Source: Pseudomonas sp. 7P_10.2_Bac1 (GTDB lineage: Bacteria; Pseudomonadota; Gammaproteobacteria; Pseudomonadales; Pseudomonadaceae). Taken from it: a stretch of DNA of 64,000 nt. Both the position numbers and the translations under genes were made by a program. The stretch covers positions 1-64,000 of the forward strand of contig NZ_JANLNV010000088.1 in assembly GCF_025465935.1 (NCBI RefSeq), read 5' to 3'. The notes below the pieces were generated by a model. That model searched no databases. It was given only the letters and a program-made list of their open reading frames with translations, and had not been told where the DNA came from. Of this stretch, positions 19,740 to 28,026 are shown piece after piece; position 1 is the stretch's first letter, and every line of letters begins with the position of its first letter.

Positions 19740-20312
19740 TCAGAACAGGGAGATGGGATAAGACAAGGTCAGCCGGTTTTCATCGAAGTTATACGGCATC
19801 CAGCTGCGCCGTTCTGTGATGTTACGCCAGCGCAGGTCGAGGTCTTTCAGGGCGCCCTCCTGAATGGTGTAGGCCAGTTCAGTTTCGCGCAGGTATTCAC
19901 GTCCTCCGGTCTGGCCGTCTGCATGCACGTTGTCGCCTTTAATGTAGCGGTCCATCAGCGCCAGAGCCGGTACATCGAGACCAGTGGCACCTCTTGTTAC
20001 GGACTGCTCATGGGACAGCTCCTTGGAATAGACCGCCTCATAGGCCTCGAGTGTTTGCTGCGCTCTGCCTTGTAGCAAGTGGATGAATAAGTCAGTGTAA
20101 ATGCTGGCAAACAAATATGGCGCGGCACCGGCGGCATATAGATCGGCCAGAGCTTGCGGATCTGTCAGGCCACCGGTAGCTGCCAATTGGCCAATTGCCC
20201 ACGCCGGAGCAACGACGGCATGGCATGCGGCAGTAACCTCGGTGAGTGACGGGTTAACGGAATACGCAAAAGTGTTCAGCGTTTGCCATGATGCGTGGCG
20301 GCCTTTGTTCAA
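19740..20312 (-). pseudogene. OprD-family porin remnant fused to unidentified sequence
   Basis: The open frame of 190 codons starts at a TTG overlapping the MFS stop. The last 80 or so residues are clearly the C-terminal strands of an OprD-type porin (LDVPALALMDRYIKGDNV, LAYTIQEGALKDLDLRWRN, ending NRLTLSYPISLF). The first 110 residues (for example GGLTDPQALADLYAAGAAPY) do not look like a porin, and no signal peptide is present. The porin N-terminus is missing, so it cannot be a working barrel. A deletion that joined two genes is the simplest explanation. Confidence 0.65.
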
Positions 20313-21511
20313 GGTTGGCGGACTGCTTTGCGGAGCGGGCGCTTATTGGCGAAGAGTTGCCAGACAATCACTGCGGCCGAGAGTCCAAGCCACGGCAGCA
20401 GCAGAGCGTTCAGCGTCTGCCAGCCAAACATGTTGAGCAAGCCGCCGGCGCCAAATGAGCACGCCAGGCCCACCGCAAAAATAGCCATGTCATTGGTTGC
20501 CTGTGCCCGGCTTTTTTCCGCCGGGCTGTAGGTGGTAGTCAGCAAGGTGGTGCCGCCAATGAACAGGAAATTCCAGCCAACCCCCAACAGAACCAAAGCG
20601 CTGGCAAAGGAATTGAAACCGGTGCCTGTCCAGGTGGTCATGACATGCAACGTCAGCAGCAAAACGCCCAGTAGCATCACCCACAAGGTGCCTATGCGAG
20701 AAATCAGTGCGCCAGTGAAAAAAGAAGGCAGAAACATCCCCAGCACGTGCAACTGAATCACCGTCGCGGCAGTCGAGAGCGAATGGTGGTGATGAACCAT
20801 GGCCAGCGGTGTGGCGGTCATTGCAAGAATCATTACACCGTAGCCGGTCACCGCGCCGAAAAGCGCAACCAGGTACGCAGGTTGCGACACAATCTGCCCC
20901 CACGAACGGCCTTTATCGAGCGAAATGGCGATCTTTTCGGTGCTTGGCATTTTCAAAAACGCCAGCACACCCAATGCGAGCGTTGCGGTGATGCTTAACA
21001 GGACGAACGAACCGAAATATTGCGGTACCAGCCAGGACTGACCAAGGCGTGCCAAAAGGGGCCCTGCCAGTGCAGCGACTATTCCCCCCGCCAGCACCAG
21101 TGAAATGGCTTTTGGCCGGAAGCTATCGTCTGCGACTTCACTTGCGGCAAAGCGGTAAAACTGTGCAAAAGCCTGATAGGTTCCGACAAAGAAAGTGCCC
21201 AGCGCAAGCAGCGCCAACGAGTTCAGCCAGATACCGTAGGCGGCCACGGTTCCGCCGAGAATGCCGAGTAGCGATCCGAGCATGAACCCGAACCGTCGCC
21301 CGGCCCTGGCCATTAATGATGAAGCGGGGAACATCGCCAGCGCTGTTCCCAAAAACATGCTGGCAATAGGCAAAGTTGCCAGTTCCGCACGGGATGTCAT
21401 TTGTGCACCCGCCAGTCCGCCAATGGTCATAACTAATACGGAGACAGTCTGGAATAGTGCTTGTGCGCCTGCCAGAACACCTACCTGGTGGTGCATCTGT
21501 GTCTTATTCAT
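20309..21511 (-). CDS. MFS transporter
   Basis: This 400-residue inner-membrane protein has about 12 hydrophobic segments. MFS marks are SLMARAGRRFGFMLGSLLGI in the loop between helices 2 and 3 and LISRIGTLWVMLLG in the second half. A middle-loop His cluster (MVHHHHSLS) is unusual. It is divergent from a MetR-like regulator across 106 bases containing a perfect palindrome, so that regulator probably controls it. The substrate is unknown. An export function is likely by family resemblance. Confidence 0.85.
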   Translation of the reverse strand: MNKTQMHHQVGVLAGAQALFQTVSVLVMTIGGLAGAQMTSRAELATLPIASMFLGTALAMFPASSLMARAGRRFGFMLGSLLGILGGTVAAYGIWLNSLALLALGTFFVGTYQAFAQFYRFAASEVADDSFRPKAISLVLAGGIVAALAGPLLARLGQSWLVPQYFGSFVLLSITATLALGVLAFLKMPSTEKIAISLDKGRSWGQIVSQPAYLVALFGAVTGYGVMILAMTATPLAMVHHHHSLSTAATVIQLHVLGMFLPSFFTGALISRIGTLWVMLLGVLLLTLHVMTTWTGTGFNSFASALVLLGVGWNFLFIGGTTLLTTTYSPAEKSRAQATNDMAIFAVGLACSFGAGGLLNMFGWQTLNALLLPWLGLSAAVIVWQLFANKRPLRKAVRQP

Positions 21512-21569
21512 CTGAGTATGGCCTCAGCCCATGTATTTAAAGTCGAGGCGAAAAGTATGAGAATTGCTG

Positions 21570-21595
21570 ATATATTATTCAAACAAATAATATAT
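21570..21595. promoter_or_regulatory. AT-rich palindromic operator candidate
   Basis: A 10-bp perfect inverted repeat, atatattatt (21570-21579) and aataatatat (21586-21595), with a 6-base spacer, lies midway between the MFS gene and the divergent MetR-like gene. It is a likely binding site of that regulator or an overlapping promoter region. Confidence 0.55.
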
Positions 21596-21617
21596 AGACT
21601 CATCATCAGTAATTTTA

Positions 21618-22547
21618 ATGGACAGAATCCCGATAGATGTACGCCACCTGCAAACCCTCGTGGCCTTGCGTGACAGTGGTAGCGTGTCTCGTGCCGCCTC
21701 ATGGATGCGTCTGACCCAAGGTGCTTTGTCGCATCACATCAAGGCGCTGGAGGACTTTTTCGGCACGCCCTTGTTTGTTCGCAAATCATCACCGGTGGCC
21801 TTTACCCCAGCAGGTAAAAAGCTACTTGAGGCCGCAGACAAAGTCATTCCGCTCCTCAACCAAACTACCCGCGATGTGCTGAAAATGGCCAATGGCACCA
21901 GCGGTACGTTGCGTATCGCCGTGGAGTGCCATACTTGTTTCGATTGGTTGATGCCGGCCGTCGATGCTTTTCGGGCGCGTTGGCCGGAAGTGGAGGTCGA
22001 CCTGGTGTCCGGTTATCACGACGACCCCGTCGGCCTGCTTCATCAACACACCGCAGACCTTGCTTTGGTCTCCTGTTCTGAAAAGGATGAGGAGGGCGTA
22101 GATTTTCACCCGTTGTTTCGATACCCGCTGGTCGCTTTGGTGGCCAACGATCATCGCCTGGGGCAAAGCGAGTATTTGGTGGCTGAAGACTTCCGTGACG
22201 AAACCCTCGTCACCTATCCCGTCGAAGAGGAGGCACTCGACATTGTCAGGTCTCTGCTGCGCCCAGCCGGGATAAAACCCGTCCGCCGGACAGCTGAACT
22301 GACTGTGGCCATTTTGATGCTGGTGGCAGCACGTCGCGGTATCGCCGTACTGCCGCGCTGGGCAGTGCAAACGTATCTGCAACGCCAGTATGTGACAGCC
22401 AGACCTATCACTCCTGAGGGGCTGATGTCGGATATCTGGGCGGCTACATTACCGGCAGAGAGCGGCAAGCCTTATGTGGTGGAGTTTATTTCGTTGCTCC
22501 GTGAAACCACGGCAGCGGCGATTCCGGATGTTGAATTGATTGGATAA
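21618..22547 (+). CDS. LysR-type regulator, MetR-like
   Basis: This 309-residue regulator aligns along its length with E. coli MetR: VRHLQTLVALRDSGSVSRAA, LTQGALSHHIKALEDFFG, FVRKSSPVAFTPAG, then LRIAVECHTCFDWLMPAVDAF, TLVTYPVEEEALD and VAARRGIAVLPRWAV. MetR proper binds homocysteine and controls methionine genes, but no met gene is nearby. The divergent neighbour is an MFS transporter, so its target may differ. I leave the symbol empty for that reason. Confidence 0.82.
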   Translation: MDRIPIDVRHLQTLVALRDSGSVSRAASWMRLTQGALSHHIKALEDFFGTPLFVRKSSPVAFTPAGKKLLEAADKVIPLLNQTTRDVLKMANGTSGTLRIAVECHTCFDWLMPAVDAFRARWPEVEVDLVSGYHDDPVGLLHQHTADLALVSCSEKDEEGVDFHPLFRYPLVALVANDHRLGQSEYLVAEDFRDETLVTYPVEEEALDIVRSLLRPAGIKPVRRTAELTVAILMLVAARRGIAVLPRWAVQTYLQRQYVTARPITPEGLMSDIWAATLPAESGKPYVVEFISLLRETTAAAIPDVELIG

Positions 22548-22570
22548 TCAGCGTCCTGTGAAATTGATCA

Positions 22571-22850
22571 TCAACCCGATTTATTCTTGTCCATGATGAA
22601 TACTTTTAGCCTCGGGGAGTATTTTCGTGCGCTGTGGGTGTTAGAAATAGAACGACTCATTGGGCGGGCTGCAGTTTTCTAGGACAACTTCAAGCTCGCC
22701 TGCCTGGAGATGCTCGGCGGCGAACTGCCAGCGTACATGGACACGCTCAGTAACCGAACGTGTGGTAATCAGAGCTGGGCGTATGTCATAAAAGTCAGCT
22801 GCCCGCGAACCTCTAGCGTCAGGGGTGTACCGTCGCATTTCATGATTTTC
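22571..22850 (-). pseudogene. Remnant of a LysR-type regulator (C-terminus)
   Basis: On the minus strand, RPALITTRSVTERVHVRW and FAAEHLQAGELEVVLENC resemble the end of a LysR effector domain. An in-frame stop follows SFYF. The usual closing sequence then appears in another frame (RKYSPRLKVFIMDKN) before a stop at 22571. There is no DNA-binding domain upstream. The remaining part of the 480-base gap (22548-23027) holds only the promoter of the next operon as far as I can see. Confidence 0.6.
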
Positions 22851-23027
22851 TGGCACGCAGAGAGGCATGCACAGCGACTTCTTGCATTTGAAAAGTGCTG
22901 GTCTAACCTGACTTTTTGACGTTTCCTGATTAGCACTGATGAGCATTTAGCGGTGTTCTATTTAGAACATGCTGCATCGTAATTAAAAGCTAAGGGTACA
23001 GGTTAATCAAAGGGAGTTGAGACCACT

Positions 23028-23240
23028 ATGATGTTTGTCGTTTTTGGTGTGCTGGCATTGGCACTCGTTGTGGGATGGTTCGGGAACAGGAAGTTTTCTC
23101 TGTTATTGCTGCTTGTATTCTTTATTTTGGCGGTCAAGGTGTTTCTCTGGGAAATCTACAGCCCGGACTACGGCTACAGAATGCCGTGGATTCAGGTGAA
23201 TAATGCCTTCAATGAATACCCCACCAGCTCAGCGGTGTGA
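23028..23240 (+). CDS. DUF5993 small membrane protein
   Basis: This 70-residue protein has two predicted membrane helices (about 4-17 and 24-44) and a short conserved tail. It matches the DUF5993 family, which I know as a small partner encoded next to DsbB-like proteins; the next gene here is one. A ribosome site (ggag) precedes the start. The start may be either of two adjacent ATGs. Confidence 0.75.
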   Translation: MMFVVFGVLALALVVGWFGNRKFSLLLLLVFFILAVKVFLWEIYSPDYGYRMPWIQVNNAFNEYPTSSAV

Positions 23241-23280
23241 ACAGACTCACTAATAAATCAGCGATGGAGCGCGGGATGTT

Positions 23281-23880
23281 ATGAATAATTCTTCTAACAA
23301 GGTAGCTGCAGTTTGGGGTGATTATGTGTCACCTCTGCTCTATGTCTACTTGTTGGGCATGATGGCGGTGATTGCGGGGATATTGACCACCGCCATGACG
23401 CTGCAATATGTCGAGGGTGAATTGCCTTGCCCGCTGTGCCTGTTGCAACGCGCCGCCATGCTGGGAGTGTGTTTCGGGATTATCCAGCAGTTCAGGCATG
23501 GGTATTCCTATTTCAATGTCGGGGTTTGCCTGGCGTTCTCTGTGTTTCTGCTGATTGTCTCTGTGCGGCAAACCCTGCTTGATATTTACCCGCGGCCGGG
23601 GCATGCCTACGTGGGCAGTGCGGTGTTTGGCCTGCATATGCCGGTCTGGTCGGTGATTATTGCGGCCTGCCTGTTGACTGCTCTGGCCCTGCAATTGCTG
23701 ATCTGGGGAGGCAATAAGGCGGTCGCCGATAAATCTATCGGAATGTATCCGGCCTTGAAGACGATCGCGGTGATGTTGAGCCTTTATGTGATTGCAATCG
23801 CAGTGATCAATTTTGTCTCGGTAGGAGTGCAGTGCGAGTTTAACCAGTGTCATACCTTCAGTTATCAGTTGTTGGATTGA
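23281..23880 (+). CDS. DsbB-family disulfide bond formation protein
   Basis: This 199-residue inner-membrane protein has several helices. The first periplasmic Cys pair is in LPCPLCLLQRAAM (about residues 50-62), the CxxC that passes electrons to quinone in DsbB. A second Cys pair lies near the C-terminus (QCEFNQCHTF), rather than in the usual second periplasmic loop. It would reoxidise a DsbA-like thiol oxidase. It lies 40 bases after the DUF5993 gene and 41 before ivy, so the three likely form an operon. It is an extra DsbB, not necessarily the housekeeping one. Confidence 0.85.
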   Translation: MNNSSNKVAAVWGDYVSPLLYVYLLGMMAVIAGILTTAMTLQYVEGELPCPLCLLQRAAMLGVCFGIIQQFRHGYSYFNVGVCLAFSVFLLIVSVRQTLLDIYPRPGHAYVGSAVFGLHMPVWSVIIAACLLTALALQLLIWGGNKAVADKSIGMYPALKTIAVMLSLYVIAIAVINFVSVGVQCEFNQCHTFSYQLLD

Positions 23881-23921
23881 GCGGTATGAATAATCGGATT
23901 TTGATAAGAAGGGACGAGCAT

Positions 23922-24338
23922 ATGAAAACATTGATAGCGTTGGCTTTTATTGGTGCTTCATCGACCTTGGGGCTTTCTGACGCGCAGGCGGCTGAGTACC
24001 TGTTTGATGTGACTGACAAGAGCCCTTATAAACAAGCCTATCAGCAAATGCTGGCTTTCCCGGACTGGGTCCGAACGGGGCAAGGGACTTCGACCCCGTT
24101 GCAAGAGGTAGAAATTGGTGGGCAAAAATACACACTTGGGCAAATGTGCAAGCCACATGACTGTGGTGACAATCAATTGATTGTTGTTTTCAGCCCGGAC
24201 AAAAAGAAAGCCTGGGGATTGTTGGCAACACGGTCGACCGATGATCGTTCCTTCAATACGCAACTGCTGGGGGCGCCTGAGGCTGCAATCAAGGATTTTC
24301 TGAACAAAACCCTGGAAGAAAATAATCCGCAAGATTGA
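23922..24338 (+). CDS. ivy: Inhibitor of vertebrate (C-type) lysozyme, Ivy family
   Basis: This 138-residue protein has a signal peptide ending SDAQAAEY. The Ivy signature loop CKPHDC is present (in LGQMCKPHDCGDNQL, about residues 69-83). This loop enters the lysozyme active site and is closed by a disulfide. The second half (LIVVFSPDKKKAWGLLAT) matches the family. It should act in the periplasm against C-type lysozyme and may also restrain lytic transglycosylases. The ATG at 23922 has a ggga site. The adjacent dsbB-like gene could help oxidise its loop (inference). Confidence 0.9.
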   Translation: MKTLIALAFIGASSTLGLSDAQAAEYLFDVTDKSPYKQAYQQMLAFPDWVRTGQGTSTPLQEVEIGGQKYTLGQMCKPHDCGDNQLIVVFSPDKKKAWGLLATRSTDDRSFNTQLLGAPEAAIKDFLNKTLEENNPQD

Positions 24339-24357
24339 CTAGTTACCGTTACACACG

Positions 24358-24413
24358 CTGGGTCTGGTTTTGTTTCATTGTGATCAATGAAGCGGGACCA
24401 GGCCCAGTTTTTT
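24358..24413 (+). terminator. Terminator of the DUF5993-dsbB-ivy operon
   Basis: A long hairpin has outer arms ctgggtctggt (24358-24368) and accaggcccag (24397-24407) with one G-U pair, plus an inner ttcattg/caatgaa stem. It is followed by TTTTTT at 24408. Confidence 0.85.
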
Positions 24414-24469
24414 GTCTGAAATTTACAGGCCAGCGCCTGTTCAAGTGGCGAATAGCGAGTGACAAGCCT

Positions 24470-25684
24470 TCAACGGGGCATGTGCATGTCCAACAAAAGC
24501 GTGAGCAGTTTTTCGCCGGTCATGGGCGCGTGAAAGAAGTTGCCCTGTGCTGCATCAACACCCAGGTGTTGAAGCTGTACGAACTGCTTTTCTGTCCTGA
24601 CATCGTTGGCAATCACTTTGAGGTGCAGTGATTTTGCAAGCGAGACAATGGAGCTGATGATTTGATTTTTTTTGGGCGAGCCATTTTTGAGCGCGAAGGT
24701 CGTGTCGAGCTTGATTTGCGTGAAAGGCATGTCTGCAAGGATATCGAACGGTGAGTCTCCAGCACCAAAATTGCCCAGTGATAATCCGATATGGCTATTC
24801 ATCAGGGTCGTTATGTTATCGATGCACTCAAGGCTCATTGGGATTTCTATGTGGCCAGAGACCTCAAAGGCAATTTTGTTCAACGGTGTTTCGCGCAGCT
24901 TTAGCGTTTCAAGTGCATTGCTTGCAAAATGTTTTGTTTTTAAAAGGGATGCATCAATGATGTACGTGAAAATAATAGTGGGATCGATGTTCAGTGTGTG
25001 CCGGTGCAACTGGGTGGCATTGGCTAAGACAGTGAAAAACTGGTTCCAGTGAAGGGTGTATTCAGGGGGGCATGGCTCGTGATTGCCAGGCTTGCTGGGG
25101 GCGGGATAACCCCAGGTGGCCGTGACTTCAATACCTGTCAGCGCTTTTGTCTGCGTACAGTACTGAGGCTGAAAGTAGGTTGTCACGCTGTCGGTCTGCA
25201 AGTCTGCAAGTGCATCCTGATGATTGAAGTGCTCGTGCAACAGGGAATTCAGCGCTTCTTGCGCGATGTCGGCCTTGTATATGTTGTTTTGGGTGATGTC
25301 TTTCAGAGTGAGCGCTTTTTTCAGCAGGCTGTGTATTTTGGCTTTGCTGAGGTCATCTTCATAAAGACCCAAGTGATATTTTTTATAGTGGGTTACCAAA
25401 TTGTCTGTACCCCACTTCAGGGAGTCTTCCAGTTTTTCTGACTCGATGATTGAAAAAAAGGGGAAGTGCTCGCACAGTCTTTTAAAGTAGTTGAGTTCAT
25501 CGAGGGAATAAAATGAATCGCAAATAACCACGTCCAGTTCTTGGAATGGAGGTGTGAAGGTAGCTGCGCCTGTGTCATTACAGGACGCATGAATATTGGT
25601 GATGCCGAGCGTTTTCAGTAGTCCGGTAAAGGCTTTGTTTTTCACGGGGCTTGCACAAAAGATAACAACACTCAACGTCTTCAT
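24470..25684 (-). CDS. Response-regulator-like protein with degenerate EAL domain
   Basis: This 404-residue protein has an N-terminal receiver-like domain (about 1-125; candidate phosphoacceptor Asp56 in DVVICDSF) and a C-terminal EAL-fold domain (about 165-400). EAL here reads EVT (186-188). The metal-binding DDFG pair is replaced by GNFG (304-307). The AEGVE motif is ANDVR (359-363). Lys325 in IKLD and Gln380 remain. Losing both loop-6 acidic residues should abolish cyclic-di-GMP hydrolysis, so it may bind cyclic-di-GMP or a partner instead. The layout resembles RocR. Codon use is more AT-rich than its neighbours. Confidence 0.8.
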   Translation of the reverse strand: MKTLSVVIFCASPVKNKAFTGLLKTLGITNIHASCNDTGAATFTPPFQELDVVICDSFYSLDELNYFKRLCEHFPFFSIIESEKLEDSLKWGTDNLVTHYKKYHLGLYEDDLSKAKIHSLLKKALTLKDITQNNIYKADIAQEALNSLLHEHFNHQDALADLQTDSVTTYFQPQYCTQTKALTGIEVTATWGYPAPSKPGNHEPCPPEYTLHWNQFFTVLANATQLHRHTLNIDPTIIFTYIIDASLLKTKHFASNALETLKLRETPLNKIAFEVSGHIEIPMSLECIDNITTLMNSHIGLSLGNFGAGDSPFDILADMPFTQIKLDTTFALKNGSPKKNQIISSIVSLAKSLHLKVIANDVRTEKQFVQLQHLGVDAAQGNFFHAPMTGEKLLTLLLDMHMPR

Positions 25685-25911
25685 GACCTAACTCCTTGTC
25701 TATCTGCGAATGTAAATAGACAAGAAACCCTCGTCATTAAGACGATTCCTGTTTTTGGCACGGTATGTCCGGCGCTTGGTTGGGGGCACGGAGCAAACGG
25801 CGTCTCAATGAAGGATGGCAGCGCCGGATTTTGCTGCGCTTGTTTTTCTACCGGGATACTCTTCGAGCTAGTAACGTGTAACGATTTTTTACGACATGTT
25901 TGGCGGGAGTC

Positions 25912-26097
25912 ATGGCTATGGGCAAGGCATTTAAAAATCCAATGTTTCTGGTCGGAATACCCTTGGTGATCTGCGGTTTCAGCTTTGGCCTGACCGGTTT
26001 GTTGACTGAAAGGACGTTTGCCTACATGGCGCCAGGCCTGTTGATTCCTGGTCTGGTTTTTATGTTGACCGGCTGGCTGCAACGCAATAAGTCATGA
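25912..26097 (+). CDS. Small two-helix membrane protein
   Basis: This 61-residue protein starts at an ATG with gggag just upstream. Two hydrophobic segments (FLVGIPLVICGFSFGLTGLL and APGLLIPGLVFMLTGWL) are joined by a short polar stretch, with a basic tail (QRNKS). I do not recognise a family. It stands alone before the EamA gene. The 227 bases before it (25685-25911) show no other gene. Confidence 0.65.
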   Translation: MAMGKAFKNPMFLVGIPLVICGFSFGLTGLLTERTFAYMAPGLLIPGLVFMLTGWLQRNKS

Positions 26098-26163
26098 CTG
26101 CCTTTAGCTGCTGTTCAGGGCTGTATGGGTAGGCTTTGTGAACCTTTGAGCAGGCGGCATACG

Positions 26164-27210
26164 ATGAATACCAGCGTAATTTATGCATTGGCAGCGGCCG
26201 CATTGTTTGGTGCCAGTACGCCGCTGGCCAAGTGGCTGGGAGCAGAGGTCTCTGCGGTGCTGTTGGCGGGTTTGCTGTATCTGGGGAGCGGAGCGGGCCT
26301 GGCGCTGGTGCGTTGTATAAGGGATAGAGGCTGGAAGCGTTCCGGGCTACTGGCAGGCGAATGGCCATGGCTGCTCGGAGCCATTGTATTCGGCGGGGTG
26401 CTGGGGCCGGTTGCCTTAATGTTTGGTTTGACACGCACCAGTGGCGCCACTGCGTCGCTGATGTTGAACATTGAGCCCGTGTTGACGGCTCTGCTGGCCT
26501 GGGTGGTGTTCAAGGAGAACGCAGATCGCAGGATCGTAGTGGGGATGCTGGCGATTATCGCGGGCGGGATTGTTCTGTCATGGCCCTCAGGGCATGCGAG
26601 TGGTGTTTCGCAGTCATGGCTAGGGCCGATTGCGGTGGCGTTTGCATGTTTGTGCTGGGCAATAGATAACAATCTGACGCGCAAGGTATCGGCTTCAGAC
26701 TCGTTGTTTATCGCGGGCTCCAAAGGCTTGTTTGCCGGGCTGGTGAATTGCGCAATTGCGCTGGCATTGGGCGCGCACTGTGTGCCCGTGCACGTATTGA
26801 CGCCAACCTTGCTGATCGGATTTCTAGGCTATGGCGTCAGCCTGGTGCTGTTTGTGCTGGCATTACGCGGCTTGGGTGCCGCGCGTACCGGGGCTTATTT
26901 TTCGACGGCGCCTTTTTTGGGGGCGGCGATTTCGATCCTGATTTTCGGGGAGTCAGTGTCGCTGCTGTTTTGGCTGGCCGCAGCCTTCATGCTTTTTGGA
27001 GTGTGGCTGCACTTGACCGAGACCCATGCACACATGCACCTGCACGAGCCGCTGGAGCATGCGCACCGGCATACCCATGACGTGCATCATCAGCATGAGC
27101 ATGCCGGGGATGAACCCTCTGGCATTGTCCACAGTCATATGCATCAACATCTGCCCATTCAGCACAGTCACCCGCATTTTCCGGATATTCATCACCGGCA
27201 CACGCACTGA
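26164..27210 (+). CDS. EamA/DMT-family transporter with histidine-rich tail
   Basis: This 348-residue protein has ten predicted helices in two EamA repeats (AAAALFGASTPLAKWLG; GPIAVAFACLCWAIDNNLTRK). After the last helix (about 280) comes a roughly 65-residue cytoplasmic or periplasmic tail with 24 histidines in HxH and HxHxH patterns, as in metal-binding proteins and zinc or nickel transporters. DMT carriers usually lack such a tail. A role in metal export, or metal-regulated transport, is inferred. The DedA gene follows 59 bases later. Confidence 0.82.
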   Translation: MNTSVIYALAAAALFGASTPLAKWLGAEVSAVLLAGLLYLGSGAGLALVRCIRDRGWKRSGLLAGEWPWLLGAIVFGGVLGPVALMFGLTRTSGATASLMLNIEPVLTALLAWVVFKENADRRIVVGMLAIIAGGIVLSWPSGHASGVSQSWLGPIAVAFACLCWAIDNNLTRKVSASDSLFIAGSKGLFAGLVNCAIALALGAHCVPVHVLTPTLLIGFLGYGVSLVLFVLALRGLGAARTGAYFSTAPFLGAAISILIFGESVSLLFWLAAAFMLFGVWLHLTETHAHMHLHEPLEHAHRHTHDVHHQHEHAGDEPSGIVHSHMHQHLPIQHSHPHFPDIHHRHTH

Positions 27211-27269
27211 GCCAGAACGCTTTGCAGGAAGCAGTGACATTTTTCACGTTAAGGAGCGTCAGAGCGCAC

Positions 27270-27857
27270 ATGTTTGAACACCTCGATCTCAACCACTTGC
27301 TGGCGACCTATGGCTATCTGGCCATTTTTATCGGTTGTCTGCTCGAAGGTGAAACCATTCTGATTCTGGGTGGCATGGCAGCGCACCAGCATGTCCTCAA
27401 AATCTTGCCGGTGATCGGTTACGCCAGTGTGGCCGGGATGCTGGGGGATCAGTTGCTGTTCTGGGCCGGACGCTATTTCGGGGAGCGGCTCCTGCCGCGC
27501 CTGTACAAACAACAAGCGGCCATCGACCGCGTGTCGCAGTTGATCAATCAATACCCGACGGTATCCATCTTTTCTGTTCGTTTTCTGTATGGCATGCGTC
27601 TGGTTGGGCCGGTGGTGATCGGCGCGAGTAAGGTTTCACCACTCAAATTCAGTGTTATTAACCTGTTAGGCGCGGTGGTGTGGGCGACGCTGTTCGTCAA
27701 TGCCGGGTATTGGGCTGGGGAATTTTTGCAAAGGGTGTTTGGCGATCTCAAGCCCTACCGCCTACCGATAGCGCTGTGCGTTATTGCAGTGATGGTTGGC
27801 ATTGGCCTGATTCGCCATCACCGGGCCAAGCGTCGCACTGCAGCCAAGTCACTCTGA
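27270..27857 (+). CDS. DedA-family membrane protein
   Basis: This 195-residue inner-membrane protein has the VTT/DedA core: GCLLEGETILILGG, GDQLLFWAGRYFGERLLPR, SVRFLYGMRLVGPVVIGAS and FSVINLLGAVVWA. The conserved acidic residue (E in EGE) and the R-x3-R loop are present. The family is linked to lipid scrambling of undecaprenyl phosphate or phospholipids and to proton-dependent stress resistance. The ATG at 27270 was chosen because the DedA similarity begins with it. Confidence 0.85.
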   Translation: MFEHLDLNHLLATYGYLAIFIGCLLEGETILILGGMAAHQHVLKILPVIGYASVAGMLGDQLLFWAGRYFGERLLPRLYKQQAAIDRVSQLINQYPTVSIFSVRFLYGMRLVGPVVIGASKVSPLKFSVINLLGAVVWATLFVNAGYWAGEFLQRVFGDLKPYRLPIALCVIAVMVGIGLIRHHRAKRRTAAKSL

Positions 27858-28026
27858 GAATGCAGGTATTTCAAGATATTTAGCTGCGGTTGCAATAAAT
27901 AAACATGGAAGGCAAAGTCCGGGAACCCGGTTGCGCTTATGCTTTCTGAAACAGGCTCAGCGCCAAGGGTTTGAGACGCTTGGCGGTACATTCGCGGACC
28001 CGGTCCGATAAGAAAAGGAGATCTGG

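Noticed and set aside
23281-23880. Assigning the DsbB-like gene as the housekeeping dsbB
   Set aside because: The second Cys pair is C-terminal and the gene is linked to DUF5993 and ivy, so it is better described as an accessory DsbB-family member.
27000-27210. CRISPR-like or tandem DNA repeat in the histidine-codon-rich stretch
   Set aside because: The periodicity comes from repeated His codons in the transporter tail. There are no regular spacers or identical direct repeats.
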